This document shows, one piece after another, positions 10,311 to 22,975 of a DNA stretch of 64,000 bases (the first letter of the stretch is position 1; each line of letters opens with the position of its first letter). Origin of the DNA: Micropterix aruncella (Eukaryota; Arthropoda; Insecta; Lepidoptera; Micropterigidae); NCBI GenBank assembly GCA_944548615.1, contig OX155980.1:2475884-2539883 (forward strand). The letters run 5' to 3'. The notes beneath the pieces are model-generated. The model saw only the letters and a list, made by a program, of their open reading frames with translations. It ran no database searches and was not told the DNA's origin. Both the position numbers and the translations under genes were made by a program.

Positions 10311-11099
10311 ATTGTGTCCCGGGAACTAACGCATCCTTGTTGACCTTCTTATGATAGATTATTTGCAAAACCACTTACACAAACCAATTTTACAGAGCTT
10401 ACATCATCAACTTATACAAGGCATAACATGAGCACGTTAATAATAGGCAAAGGGGAATAATGGGATTTATAAAGCAGAATTGTAATATGAATAAATGGAT
10501 TAAAATATTTATAATATATAATATGATGTAATCTAATGAAGGGTAAGGTATAATATAATAAAGTCATATAATATTCTCATGTCACTCAGTTATATTACAG
10601 GATGTCACTCAGTTAAACCTGAAGTAGAAAATATACTAGATTTGATCGAATCTTTAATTAATTTCATGAAATCATTAAATATGTCTAATCTTGTACATGT
10701 GGTATCAAAAACAGCGGCAGTGACTAAAGAAATAATGTCTAATATTTCCTAATAAAATTGTTATGTAATATAAAATACGACACAGAAAAAGCATCCCCGA
10801 AGATTGTGCACATTTTCAACTGTCTAGACTGCGAATATGAAAAATCGGGCGTCCCTGGAAACGGTGAGTCAAAACTCACAGGTTAATCCTTCTACCATCG
10901 GGCCAAAGAACACTGTGGCAAGATGCCAAACCAATCTAGTCCACTGGGGCTACACAGCGAATCCAACATACGACCGTGGAACAATGCTGGAAGTAGACCA
11001 CCTCCTATCCTAGCGGCAGCTGTCAACCACACCAGGACTTATCAGAGGCGACAACATCCAAACTGCTCATTTTTCAAGATTTAATCTAACCTGGCTCGG
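10311..11099. other. unannotated spacer with unrecognised coding-like remnant
   Basis: Mostly AT-rich. Positions about 10790-11100 are richer in GC and can be read in broken frames, but no family is recognised. No element ends found. Confidence 0.4.
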
Positions 11100-11104
11100 A
11101 CACG

Positions 11105-11460
11105 TTAACTAATTAACTATCAAACTATTAAACACGACACATTCTGGTGAGAGGTCTAGTCGACACATTATTGCTATTGCAAGCGACAACAGAAAATTAG
11201 TCGCTGTGGCAAACAAGATTGTGTAAAGCTTACAGAGGCACGTTATATCGTAAATGATGCGTGTTTTAAAATCTATGAGGTTAACGTTCGAAAGTCCCTC
11301 CACATAATCTTTCAGAATATTTTAAAGGCCACATCTGTTCGACAACATGAGTGTGAATTTCGTTTCAACTCGTTCAATTCTATCGATGTAAACTACTGAT
11401 CCAAATTAGTGATCCATACTCCATATCGATCTAACCAACGATTTATAGACAAATGTTAGG
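11105..11460 (-). pseudogene. LINE reverse transcriptase C-terminal remnant
   Basis: On the minus strand a stretch with VRSIW, FGSVVY and RIERVE is followed by a 64-codon open part containing GLSNVNLIDFKTR. This ordering (YGS.VW, then RIERVQ, then an L.nL.sL..RR block) matches the tail of Jockey-like RTs, but the match is weak and one stop interrupts it. It is an old fragment; other elements are possible. Confidence 0.45.
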
Positions 11461-12690
11461 AATTACGTATTACGGTTTCTTTGGAGTATATAAATAAAAT
11501 ACAAACGGAGCTGCCACGGAATTCACCGACCGAAGTCGGGCCTATTGTAATACTATTATTACACTTCTGGGAGGTGAGCGCCGGATTCCGGACTAACGAT
11601 GTGGTAGGTTTAGGACAGCTTTCTTGCCCTTGCACCTTACCACCCATTCACTATCCCTTCGAAGCCATAGAATTTGAGATGCGGAAATCGCGGTTTTGGA
11701 TATTTTTCTAGGAAGGAGTTGATTATTTTTCTGGAGATACCAAGATATTTAAAGAGGCGAAACCGAGATTTGGCTGGTAGACCTCGAGCGCCAACTTCCA
11801 CCGCGTGAACGTGAACAGTGAAGCCGTTTCGGGTGACAGCATTTGGGAGATCATGTTATTTATTTAATTTGTACTCGTGGTCTTTTGGGATATTTGATTC
11901 CCATGGAACAGTTAATTCTACAATAAGGGCCATCTTCCGAGATAGAGAGTAATGAGTTATACCTGGACGGAGGGCTGTGTATCCGAAACTTTTAGGCAAT
12001 TAAAACTGCTTAGAGACCGAATGGACCTCCAGAATCCAATCTGAAGTTTTCTCGATTATTGAGATAGATTTTGTAGTGGAATGCTTTTGCATTTAGAGCC
12101 GTCCCGCGCAAACTGTATAAAAAATTGGGGTTTGGAGGGTTCTGTCAGACCCTTGTTGGCACAAGCCACTGAGAGGCTAATTACTCCGCAAATATTTTTT
12201 AATTTTTTTTATTTTATAAAATTATCCAAAACAATACAATTGATTTTTGCGAAGCAGATAAGATTGCATTTGTGTGGATTTTATCGCCCCACTAGATTGT
12301 ATATCTGTTCTGGGGTGATAGTATTTAAGACTTCACTTTAATCATAGTGACTTCACTTTCTTTCTTTTTTTTTTTTTTTTTTTTCTGATTCATTTTGATC
12401 GCCTATTCATTCTTATAAATTTTAAGGTTATTATAAATATATAAATGTGTATATAAATAAAGAACTAATATTAAATAAAGAAAAAGAAAATATTTAAGTT
12501 TATAGATAAGTAAAATAAATAAATATATAGGTTAATATATAACTAAATTGACCAATAAATTAAGTAGCCTAAAAAGGTTTCTTACTGTGCACATATACTT
12601 GTGAATTTAATTAATTAATATAATATTATCATTTTTTTTTAACCATAATCAACCGAAAACATATTTCTCATCAAGTATCAGGTGACAGAT
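11461..12690. other. unannotated region
   Basis: No recognised gene. Open frames of 60-86 codons near 11481-11711 and 12081-12341 have no motif I know. A T-run at 12363-12383 is the only simple repeat of note. Confidence 0.4.
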
Positions 12691-12694
12691 ATGG

Positions 12695-13335
12695 ACCGAA
12701 GTTTGATCCCTCAAATTATCGACCGATATCAGTACCTGATGTTTTAGCAAAAATTTTGGAAAAAATAGTAATTACACAACTCTGTAATCATCTAGAAACC
12801 AATCACATGTCATCCGAAAACCAATACGGCTTCAGATCCAAAAATGGGAACACAAGATGCAGTACTAAAAATGTCAGAGCATAAAACTAGGTATGTAGAC
12901 GCCAACAAAAAGTGTATTACTGTACTTCCCGACCTCGCGCAAGCTCCTGACACAGTATCCCATGAAAAGCTCCTAATGAAACTTGGGAAATATGGTATTA
13001 CAGGAATCAAACTAAACTGGTTTTGCAGCTGTATTGGATCCCGAAAACAGCGTACCCGGGCAGGCGATTCACCCAGTAATAGTCTCCACAATAATCATGG
13101 GGCCCCACAATGAAGCACTCCTGGACCGACTCCCCTCTCACTCTACACAAATGGGCTTTGTGAAATGGACGTTGACGCAGATATACTATCCCACGCCGAC
13201 GATACTGCCCTCCCACTCGAATCGAATAGTTGGGAAAGTGCATACAACAAGGCAGCTGCCGCGATGAAAAGTGTCAAGGGCTGGCCTGACCACAATCTGT
13301 CAACGCCGATAACTGCAAGGACTTTGTCTTGGCGG
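12695..13335 (+). pseudogene. LINE reverse transcriptase, fingers/palm fragment
   Basis: The plus strand shows, in order and in shifting frames, NYRPISVPDVLAKILEKIV, QYGFR, GTQDAV, DTVSHEKLLMKLGKYGITG and, near 13195, the palm motif HADDTALPLE followed by AAAAMKSVKGW. This is the RT1-RT5 order of Jockey-type LINEs; the usual F/Y-ADD is HADD here. At least two frame changes and the loss of sequence between the two parts (the GVPQGS region is cut at about 13115) show it is dead. No endonuclease or 3' UTR is attached. Confidence 0.7.
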
Positions 13336-13920
13336 TAAGTGTACCGTCCAATCTAATGCCACCTTGCAGCCAGCTAGAATATGTCTAGCTGTGCAAGGGG
13401 TTTTGCTAAAAAGGGGACATGAACTATTCGAGCGAGGTTAATGGGTCCTTGAAGTGTATTCTTAAAGGCATTTAAATGAAATTTAAGCATCTCTGGCGTC
13501 TAGTCATACAGCATTACCTTCCATAGCTGCTCGCACGTATACGTAATTTGGATCGCAGTGTTTATTCTGCACGCCGAAGAGGAGTCACAAAACTGCTTCC
13601 ATATATAATTCTTATCCGCCAATGAACCACTATGCGTCGTGTCGCGTAGCCTTGCTGTCATGGGTAACTTAAAGCAAAGTTTCTGAGTCACTTCTGCGAA
13701 GTCGCCTAACGCCAAGCGCCAAATTTCCAAATTCAAAGTCGTCTGAAGAAATCGGCAACTTCCGACCCAGAAGTTGCTACGAATTTCCTTGAATAATCGC
13801 AATATCGAAATAGCCATCAACGAATACTTATTTTAATTTTAATTCGTTCTTTTTACTACGGGACTTCAGTTTTATAAAAATACTGATCGAAGCTGACTTT
13901 AGAAAAGAAAATATTAATAG
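13336..13920. other. unannotated region
   Basis: A minus-strand frame of 106 codons (13500-13820) is open, but no motif or family is recognised and no neighbour supports it. Left uncalled. Confidence 0.35.
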
Positions 13921-14130
13921 CTAGATTTTACCCGCAGCTTCGCTGACGACAATGTTGATGCCATTGGTGATGCCAAATTTAGACGCTCTTATAAAAATAC
14001 TTTCCAAAATAATGACTTTTTTTGTAATCAGGGTACAGTACCGAAAACTGGATAAGGAACCGCTTTTGATTAATCTGCCCCCCTATCTGCAAAGTATCTC
14101 GTCCATTTTTTTTAATAAGTATCCAGCTAG
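13921..14130 (-). mobile_element. possible Helitron 3' fragment
   Basis: CTAGATTTTACCCGCAGC at 13921 is preceded by G and followed by TTCGCTGACGAC. In reverse it gives the GCGAAGCTGCGGGTAAAATCTAG kind of Helitron ending. No TC end found; the right border is arbitrary. Confidence 0.3.
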
Positions 14131-15189
14131 ATAGAATAGAATAGTTTATTGAGAACTATAAGTAGGCCGTAGAAGATCGATGGGTACTACTTTATATGCT
14201 ACACAAAGTATACCTCTTATTAAGGTGTACAATATTTTCTATAATTAACATACTTTCACATACATACGTATACATTATTAATAATAATAGACATATTAGA
14301 ACTCTGTCGCACTACCTCTACCACTACCAGCTGCTACCAGCTACCACTCTCTACAAGAAAGATAGAAAGAAAGGCGTTTGATAGGTTTATTAAACAAAAA
14401 CTGCAACCGACACATAACTTTTAACCCAAATAATAACATTATGAATTTAATATGTAGATTAGAATGTTTAACGTAACACAACTGACTATCTACATACGAT
14501 GTTTTTTTTTCAATTTTGTTTTGATAATTTCAATTATGTGATTATTTTTGTATAGAGTGCCTAAGAACACTATCAGTATTGTTATGGTAATTATTTATTT
14601 CATATGTATACCCATGTACATGGAAACAGTTTTGTTTTTTTTGTCAAATGAATATTTCTGCTAGTTTAATTGTATATCTATATCAATATATTACTAGCAA
14701 CTGAAGAATTCTAATATGAGATACTATTGATACTGATGAATACTGAATCTATTGATTGTTCGTTTAATTTGGAACGCATCCTAAATTGAATTTTTAACTA
14801 ATTTTTTGAACAGTGCGTGTGATGTATACGTGAACAGTATGTGTGAATTCCCGGAGCGCCTAAAACAATCCTCCCCACAGATAGCAAGAGACGGGGATAC
14901 ACGAACCGGGTCGAATAAACCCGAACGGCCGAACGTCAATCGTCGGTCGGTATTTATGTGCGAGTAATTCGCGTTGGTTTCTTTGTTAACAACTACTCTT
15001 TCAAGCGTGTCACTCATAATGTTTGATGAATAGTTGATGTTTTAATAAGGTCGATGTATCAAGCTGTAGAAAGATTACACAGTAAAATTTCTGGGTCCTA
15101 AGGGTTGAAGGTTGGTTGGTCAACAAATATTGGTTGTAGTACATATATATTTACACTTAAGGATATTAAGGTCACAGATATAAATATAA
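14131..15189. other. unannotated region
   Basis: AT-rich, with a GC-richer island at about 14850-14990 overlapping a 78-codon minus-strand frame that I do not recognise. No element ends seen. Confidence 0.4.
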
Positions 15190-15404
15190 ATGTCACAGAT
15201 AACGAAAAATTATTAGCAAATCGGTAATGAGGAGTGCAAATATATTTAATGATTGTTATTCCCCGGTCACAAAAATCTCTTCCAGTATATCTGTTTTGTG
15301 AGTTTTTTAAATCTATTAACCTAAAATGTTGTAAGAAAGGTCAATGTCAAGTTTTTGCTCCGGCTCGGAAAATCGTACAACCAGCCTCGGTTGTGCGATT
15401 TTCC
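15190..15404. repeat. dispersed repeat with 16-bp hairpin
   Basis: Parallel to 1055-1240. At 15367-15382 GGAAAATCGTACAACC faces its near-perfect complement at 15389-15404 (one mismatch) across the 6-nt loop AGCCTC. Part of the hairpin word (GGTTGTGCGATTT) recurs near 24865. Confidence 0.6.
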
Positions 15405-15954
15405 AAGTTTTAAACATTGCTGTCATAGAGCGACGGCGGCGCAGAAAACTGTGCATCTTGGAAAGAGAGGGGAGGGAGGGGAGGGGAGGCGAAGTATGTG
15501 TCGTTTGCGGTACAATACGCGTTATAATTAGTTTTGTCTGTAAGCCTTGAGGTAATTTGTTCCGACGTAGGACAACAACATTAATATCCCTAAAGCACAC
15601 AGTTTGATCTATGCCTTCGTGCTACTGGTGCTTTATTTTAGTCACTCGCGTTTATCCGCACGTCTTCGCTTATATTAAGCTGTTTTGGTTCGAACGAGAG
15701 GGTGTACTCTTAGCTAAATCGCAGATTTCTATGTGGCACACGCACGATGAATATAACTGCTGAGTTACAGTTCTCTGACAGGAATGTTAATATAAGCATT
15801 GCTTTTATATATTATTAAATTGCTTAAATATATTGTTATGGCGTTATTGTTATGACGTTATGGCAACTAATATTCTACTATGAATATAGCGTGCCAGATT
15901 TAGAATTGATAAGGCCCTAAGCTGTTTGAGCTATTGCTGCAGTATATTTAAGTA

Positions 15955-16466
15955 CTAGATGACCCGGTGAACTTCGTACCACCTAAAATTGATTTGATTC
16001 TTGATTGAATATTTAAAAAAAATATATATTTTATAAAATTGACTCTTCTAAGCGTTCATTAATCCTAATCAACCTTTCAAATCCAATTCATTGAAATCTA
16101 TAATATGGCCTAATCGTGTACGGTTTGAGTTTCGTTTGGTGATTAAATGTCTTTTTTACTTTTCGACTTTTTTTAACTTTTTTGATTGTTTTGAGTTTTT
16201 TTTTACTTTTTCGGTTTTTTTTTTACTTTTTTGCCTTTATTGACCTGTCCGCCGCAATAGCCATCTAGAAAGTGGCCCATTTCCCAAAATGACCAATTTT
16301 GTTTTTGTCGATTTTCAGTTGTTTCTTTGAGTTTTTCCTAAATATTTTTTTTGTGAACCACCCCTGAATCAAGGCAAACAAAACAAAAATAAAATATTCA
16401 AATCGCTCGTGTCATTTCCGAGATCTTGCGAAGACTAACGCACGGCGATTCATTTTTATATATAGA
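15955..16466 (-). mobile_element. Helitron, short non-autonomous
   Basis: On the minus strand it runs from A|TCTATATATAAAAATGAATC to a hairpin around GTACGAAGTTCACC, then GGGTCATCTAG|T. TC start, CTAG end and A|T insertion are all present. Non-coding. It is a different family from the copy at 4539-5263. Confidence 0.75.
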
Positions 16467-16479
16467 TATATGTCAATTT

Positions 16480-16510
16480 CTCATTCGAACATTTTTTTTG
16501 TTCGAATGAG
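16480..16510. repeat. 12-bp hairpin with T loop
   Basis: CTCATTCGAACA (16480-16491), seven T, and its exact complement TGTTCGAATGAG (16499-16510). It sits 13 bp beyond the Helitron end. Role unknown. Confidence 0.8.
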
Positions 16511-17522
16511 CGAAAGTGGAGGCTCTAAGACGAGTCTAAGATATAGCTTGTGTAGCTTGTATGCGAAGTCTGCAATGTGTAGACAACACTCATACTCGTA
16601 GTTCCAAACATTGATTAATCTTCCCTTATGTCCAGTAGATAGACAGCCCCATAGATATCGCTTTAAACACGCCTATTCGGTAGTCTATCACAAAATGAAA
16701 TAATATTGTAATAACACACGAATTCGAAATCATACTTCTTATAATTTAAGAGCCCTATCACATATTTTTTCCAGAAAGGCAAGAAAAGTAGATTTTTGGC
16801 GTTCTAATTCCAAGAAATGAAGAGATTTCTACAAACTTTAATTACTGAATTACCTGGACCATTTCTTGATGTTGACCATAGCGGCCTTTAATTTTAGATA
16901 TAACGAATATTATTTACTTATTCAGCCCATTTTCCGAAAGTCGTTATTCGTAAAACGCTCGGAAGGCAAACTTTGAGCTCCTTAATACAGTAATATCACT
17001 ACAACGAAAACCGTATACTATTTTTTTTTATGTCCGTCATGTATTCTTGATGTACACTACGGCTTTATTTTTTCGTTTTTTGACCACATATCCAAGGTAT
17101 ACATTACTTACAATTACACAAAATTAAAAAAAAATCTTCCTGTATCATTCTAATTTTCTCAGAAATAAAATAAGATTCTTATATAATACTTATACTATAT
17201 TAAAGTTCACTCTTTTAGCAATACGACATAATATAAATTATTGTCATTAGAAAGGAGAAAACACTGCAAAAAACAATTAGAAATTGTGTATATATTTGCT
17301 TGCGCAAGAGAAGAGCGCTCAGTGCCGCGGTTTTCTCCCAGGGTTGAATAGTTATTTATTTATTTATTTATTTATTTATCCTATCTTTTATAGTTACATC
17401 CAAAAAAAAATGCGTTCATTTTTTCAACTCATTTTAAAAGAATACCTACGCTATTTTGTAATAAGGCTCTTAAGTATTATTTAAATAAAGATATCAATTT
17501 TAATTTGGTATCCAGGTTTCAA
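16511..17522. other. unannotated spacer
   Basis: AT-rich sequence with a (TTTA)n tract at about 17350-17378. No gene or element end recognised. Confidence 0.5.
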
Positions 17523-18535
17523 TCTATGTATACTAATATTATAAAGAAGTAATATTTGTAAGTTTGTATGTAGGGAGTGATCTCCAAAATTACTCATCCG
17601 ATTTGAAAAATTATTTCACTAATGAAAATCTCCATTATCAACGAGTGCTATACGCCATATTTTGTTGTGGTAAATATTGGTTGTCAATACGAAATCACGA
17701 TATTTGTAAATCAAGTCCGAGAAAAATCGACATGCGCTGACGAAACGGTTTGATATATGTGAAAACAATATATGACTTAAACATTGGCTTCACAGAGATC
17801 TATAAAAAAAGTCAGCGACAGCATATCTACAACTTTTATATTAAAGCTATAAAAACTGTTTTTATGTCTCGAAACGGTTTAATATATGTGAAAACAATAT
17901 ATGACATAAACATTGGCTTCACAGAGATCTATAAAAAAAGTCGGCGACAGCATGTATATAACTTTTATATTAAAACGGTATAATATATGTGAAAACAATA
18001 TATGACATAAACATTGGCTTCCCAGAGATCTATAAAAAAAAGTCGGCGACAGCATATATACAACTCTTATATTAAAGCTAGATTAACTGTTTTTATGCCT
18101 CGAAACGAGGCATAAAAACAGAAACGAAAGGTAGTGTTTGTTGCAGACATTAGCAACAAAATAAGAATCCTCATCATAATAAATTAACCCATTATCACAG
18201 GTGTTAAACAGAGATAAAATTAGTCATTTACTGTAAGTTTTAGGTGTTATAGTTTCAGAGACCTCATGAAACTAGTAACACGTGCAAGCACTTCAAAATA
18301 TCTAATGTGTGGCGGCGGCTGCTGTCCCAGCAAGATCAGCGTTCAGCGGAAGGCGGCGCGGGTGGCAAGGAACAAAACGCTACGTCTAAGAGATAGGTAG
18401 CTTGCATCTGAGGGGGACGTCTTGCACTATACTAAATCTAAACGTAGCGTCTAAAAAGCAAATAAACGCCACCCTACTTAAATTAACAAATCGATTTGAA
18501 ACATTACGCGAAGCTTAGCCGCGGGCAACAGCCAG
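17523..18535 (+). mobile_element. Helitron with internal tandem repeat
   Basis: The left end reads A|TCTATGTATACTAATATTA, a Helitron 5' end with four extra bases. The right end is GCCGCGGGCAACAGCCAG|T, where the usual CTAG has become CCAG. Three copies of a unit of up to ~129 bp lie at 17742, 17871 and 17973. Each has AAACGGTTTAATATATGTG, CATTGGCTTC and AGAGATCTATAAAAAAAG; the middle one is shortened. The last part (18300-18480) is GC-richer and may be captured sequence. Confidence 0.65.
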
Positions 18536-18982
18536 TACATAATATTTAAGATCAATGTTCACATAGACTAATATATGGTATAATAATAACTCCATATTAT
18601 TTCTGTGACTTTATCAGCCTATATACCAAATTGTTATAATTGTTATCATTGGTTAAATAATGGGTTTTTATATTCAACCATTTATAAAAAAACATTAATT
18701 ATCAATGTTAATATAGATGGCCAAATAAATTGGTATTAACTTCGCCGGACAATGCTAACAGCGCCACTTGCATATCGCCGGCGCAGAATGGTTGCCGAAA
18801 CGAACTATGGAATTAAGCAATCGAATACCTATATAATCAAGGAATATACGATGCGATGCCAGACCTTTTGTCCGGAAAAGCCAGTAAATGAGTTTTATTA
18901 AGAGGTACCTACTTTTACCATGTCTCAACTATTTTAATTCAGCTGCTTCACACACCCTGCGAGGATACCAATACTTGCTATA
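18536..18982. other. unannotated spacer
   Basis: AT-rich sequence without recognisable gene or element. Confidence 0.5.
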
Positions 18983-18991
18983 CCCTTAGAG

Positions 18992-19360
18992 CCCAAGCAC
19001 AAGGCGTATTTTAAACGCGCGTTTCAGGAACGCGCGTTTTCGGCGCCGTAGATGCCGATTGTTGCGTTTGTATCGTTTCAGACGCTTGTAAAACACGATA
19101 AAAAGGCGTGCGTGAAACGCGTTCGAAACTCGTTTGAAGCGCGTATACGCGCGTTTAAATCGATATAAACAATCGGAGTCTTTGATCAAAACGCGGAAAT
19201 TACGAGCGACTACAGCGCGTCTGTATCGCTGTATCTGCGCGTATACGCGCAGTAGACGCGCGTTTCACGAACGCCCCATGTGCGTAGGCTGCGTTTGAGT
19301 CTCGTTTGAAGCGCGTAAACGCGTGTCGCCTGCGCCTTTAAAATACGCTGTGTGCTTAAG
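18992..19360. mobile_element. CpG-rich MITE with 8-9-bp target duplication
   Basis: Bounded by the direct repeat CCCTTAGAG (18983-18991 and 19361-19369). Inverted termini share AAGCACA.GCGTATTTTAAA. The interior is packed with ACGCGCGTTT and its complement, unlike the AT-rich surroundings. An 8-bp duplication points to hAT or P. It is non-coding; the arginine-rich minus-strand frame at 18986-19189 is a by-product of the CpG-rich repeats. Confidence 0.7.
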
Positions 19361-19369
19361 CCCTTAGAG

Positions 19370-19974
19370 CATTAATCAGCCTAAAAAAACGTCAGCGAGG
19401 ATATAATTAGGCTTTACATCAAGCCGTAACCAGATACTATCGAGCGCGACCGTTCGCTCGTCATTAAAACTAGGAAATTTCGTACTGTCCGGGATCCCAC
19501 CGTAGTATCTGTGTAAGCGCCAACATAATTTGCAGTACAAGCTATTTAAAGACTTGACATCGCCGATAATATTTTGAGAAAGTTGTGCAATCAAAACTTA
19601 CGGAATCGAGCTATCGCAGTATTGCCATCCCTTGTTTTTATACAGGCTTTCTTTCTCAGTCTTTCTTTTCGGTCTCGGCAATATCCCATGAGGAAGTACA
19701 CCCGGAAACATGACACCCGGAATAAAACCCATCGTAGTACCTTCAACCGATCGTAGCACCTACTGCCAAGTTCCAGGCGACTAGTCGATAAATAGGCCCC
19801 AATCTTTTTAATAAATTGCCTGATAGATTAAAGGCGATTAAAAACAAAGATATTTTCAAGAGATCCATCCGAGTGTATCTTTTTAAAACGACATTTTAAA
19901 ATATTGCGAAATATTGCGAAAATTTAATTTAATATACCTATTCTCTTTTAATGTCCATTATTTTTAAGCTATTG
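19370..19974. other. unannotated spacer
   Basis: Two open frames of 60-72 codons overlap here on opposite strands, without recognisable motifs. No element ends found. Confidence 0.45.
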
Positions 19975-21146
19975 CATAGCTTTTATCGCGGGCCTAGGCC
20001 AGCGCGGCGACCGAATGAAGAAATTTTTTAACGAGAATTAATGATTTTAAAACGATAATTACGTCTAAACGAGTACTGCTTACGATTCGAAAAAAATACA
20101 TGTTAAACAAGAACATTTTCCTAATATTCTTAGATTTGAATATTTTAGATTTTGTTTATATTACATAGTGTAATTAATTTGTGAAATTAGGTCTAACCGA
20201 ACACAAAAACGACTACTACGCAAATGCTATCTGGTGTATTATTATGAAACCTGCACCATTTTAAAGATAATTTAATTATCTATCTTTTTATCTACGGTTT
20301 TTTTCGAATAATCCGTTTTTTTTTTGTTTTATCGAATAAAAAATTCGTGCGCGGCGCTCTATCGGAAGACGTTTAAATTATTCCGAATCATTTGTTTCCG
20401 CAGCAAATGATTCGGAATAATTTCAACGTTTTCCGATAGAGCGCAGTTATCTGATATCAGAAAAAATAAAATAAAAATACGTGTGGCACTCGGGGACTGC
20501 CGCGGTAAAGCTATTGCATAGCATTTTTAACAACTTATGCAATTATAATTATTTATTTATTTTATTTTTTCTGATATCAGATAACTGCGCTCTATCGGAA
20601 AACGTTGAAATTATTCCGAATCATTTGCGGCTGCGGAAGCAAATGATTCGGAATAATTTAAACGTCTTCCAAAAGAGCGCCGCGCACGAATTTTTATTCG
20701 ATAAAGCAAAAAAACGGATTATTCGAAAAAAATCGTAGATAAAAAGATAGATAATTAAATTACCTTTAAAATGGTGCAGGTTTCATAATAATACGCCAGA
20801 TAGTATTTGCGTAGTAGTCGTTTTTGTGTTCGGTTAGACCTAATTTCACAAATTGATTACACTATGTAATATAAACAAAATCTAAAATATTCAAAGCTAA
20901 GAATATTAGTATAATGTTCTTGTTTAACATATATTTTTTTCGAATCGTAAGCAGTACTCGTTTAGACGTAATTATCAGTTTAAAATCATTAATTTTCGTT
21001 AAGAAATTTCTTCATTCGGTCGCCGCGCTGGCCTAGGCCCGCGATAAAAGCTATGCAATAGCTTAATAAATAATTATAATTGCATAAGTTGTTAAAAATG
21101 CTATGCAATAGCTTTACCGCGGCAGTCCCCGAGTGCCACACGTATT
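19975..21146 (+). mobile_element. H element copy 5, split by copy 6
   Basis: Plus-orientation copy whose left part ends at about 20474 in the A/T-rich AAAAAATAAAATAAA tract after the central hairpin. It resumes at 21066 with ATAAATAATTATAATTGC and ends CACACGTATT at about 21146. The two parts join into an ordinary H sequence, so copy 6 inserted into it. Confidence 0.9.
20475..21065 (-). mobile_element. H element copy 6, nested in copy 5
   Basis: A complete minus-orientation copy (ACGTGTGGCACTCGG... to ...GCTATGCAATAGCTTA) inserted in the A/T tract of copy 5. It is younger than its host copy. The exact border is uncertain by a few A/T bases. Confidence 0.9.
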
Positions 21147-21825
21147 TTTTTATACATTTATAGCCTTTGTTTTTGTTAATTGGAAAGTTTGGAGAAATTT
21201 TATATGATCTTTGGTAAATTGAATTTACTTTATATGACCTTCGTTTAATTGAGGACTAATATAATGCCATTCTTACACAACACTAATGGTTGTAAATAAT
21301 TACTCTATCTTTATCTTTCACAAAGGGAACGTTTAAATTGCTGACCACTTTCCATTCGCTCTACATGTTCGGACCACTGCAGTGTTTTAGTTAAAATAAT
21401 ACAATATGAGTCTGTTGGTACAGAAGATTATTTTATAAAAATAACTGTAAAGTATTCAAAATATGGATTTATGATTTTGTAACCGAGGAAAAGCATCTTT
21501 TATGATCAATCATTGGATATTAAGTATTTTCACCTCAGTAATAAAGGACGTAATGAAAAAAACCTTGTAGACGATTTCGACTAACTTTTTGATGTAAATT
21601 AATGTCATATAAATAAAATCTTTCTAATATTAAACGCATAATAAACCTTTTTTTAAATGACGTGACATCACATTTCAATTATTTGTGTTTTAAACATTTA
21701 TTATTATGACATATTGAACTGAATTTGCAATTTTGGATTATTCAAATATTATTGACTATTGACTAAATTGACTAGTTATTATTTTTTTTATGGTCTTATG
21801 TTTTCTTTCTAGGATGGCAACTTCG
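21147..21825. other. unannotated spacer
   Basis: AT-rich; no gene or element end seen. Confidence 0.5.
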
Positions 21826-21838
21826 TGTGTAAGGGCCT

Positions 21839-22505
21839 TCTTCTTGCCGTGTCGACTACAACGGGCGAGCCCGTCACAGGACGATTTAACAAATAGTCGT
21901 TCTGTCGCCCTGCAGTGAACGTAGAAGACTTTGGACAGTACAATCCTACGTCCAGCTACGTCACAACCCGTGAGAGTCCAACGCCTTACCGCGAGTTAGC
22001 CAGGAATAAACCCGGCGGGCTCGAGATACTCGCGCCCTCACTTCCAATTGTGACCAGATTTCTCCGGTCTCTCGATTGGTTCCGAGTTCGAGGTCGCTTG
22101 CGCGGTCCTCTCCCTTATGAAGCGGTGAAACGGAGTGCACTAAATCTATCGCGGACCAAGGCGTCCTTTGCCCGCCTCTTACCCGGGATCGGATGGCCAA
22201 TGGTCAATTCAAGAGCAGTCGCCGTAAGGTACGCAACCAACCCCGCTCTATAGGAAACAATACAGTTCCCAGACTCCCCCGACTGTTAGTCGGAGAGCAC
22301 AATCGATTGGCTTGCGCCGCACGGTGTGCAGACCGTCCAGGAGCGCCAGAGGTTTGATTCCCAGGGGAGACTGGTTGACCCAGTGTCCTACCCAGGATTC
22401 GCACCCCATGCGGGGAGGCCGTCGGATGGGTGTTGACCCGTGAGTGTGACCGACCCTGAACACATGGGTCATCGTGGCCAACTCATCATGGGCACATTAG
22501 CCCCC
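21839..22505 (+). mobile_element. F-family retroposon, complete copy F2 (667 bp)
   Basis: Flanked by a perfect 13-bp direct repeat, TGTGTAAGGGCCT (21826-21838 and 22506-22518). It starts TCTTCTTGCCGTGTCGACTA, passes ACAACGGGCGAGCCCGTCAC and ends ACATTAGCCCCC. There is no TIR and no poly(A). A 112-codon frame (21915-22253) has a closely similar counterpart in copy F4, but it is not kept in the other copies and has no known domain. I treat it as incidental, with a small chance that it is a real short protein. Class unknown; long target duplications suggest target-primed reverse transcription. Confidence 0.75.
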
Positions 22506-22518
22506 TGTGTAAGGGCCT

Positions 22519-22975
22519 AATACTAAACGGGCAAAACCACGCCTATCCAGCCATGAATAAATTGTAATGTAAATAATTCTCCAGAGATTTGTTATCGCTC
22601 GGTCGCCGCAGAATAGCAACAGAATGTTGGGTTCGGGACCTTATTAAATCAATGACAATAATGTAAACCTTTACGGGCGGTAGTCATCCAACCGCTACGG
22701 CAAGTTCCAAGTTTAGTTAACAATCTGGAACGCTGATTGGTCGGAATAAGGATGCCGTGTGTCGGTTGCGGATTGCTTGTGACCTCAGCTTGTTTCGCGG
22801 GATTTAATCATTTAGTATAAATGGATATGATTAAATGTGAAGACTTTAGTAGAATAGTAAAAGGGCTTATATTTATTTATGTATATCTAACATGGCATAT
22901 TACAGTAAATAACTTAATTAAATTGTGTATAATGGAATCGGGCCCTAAAACTAATACCGTGTTTTTAAGCTATTG
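22519..22975. other. unannotated spacer
   Basis: No gene or element end recognised. Confidence 0.45.

Noticed and set aside
18986..19189. Arginine-rich 67-codon frame as a DNA-binding peptide
   Set aside because: It is a translation of CGCG-rich MITE repeats, inside an element with inverted ends.
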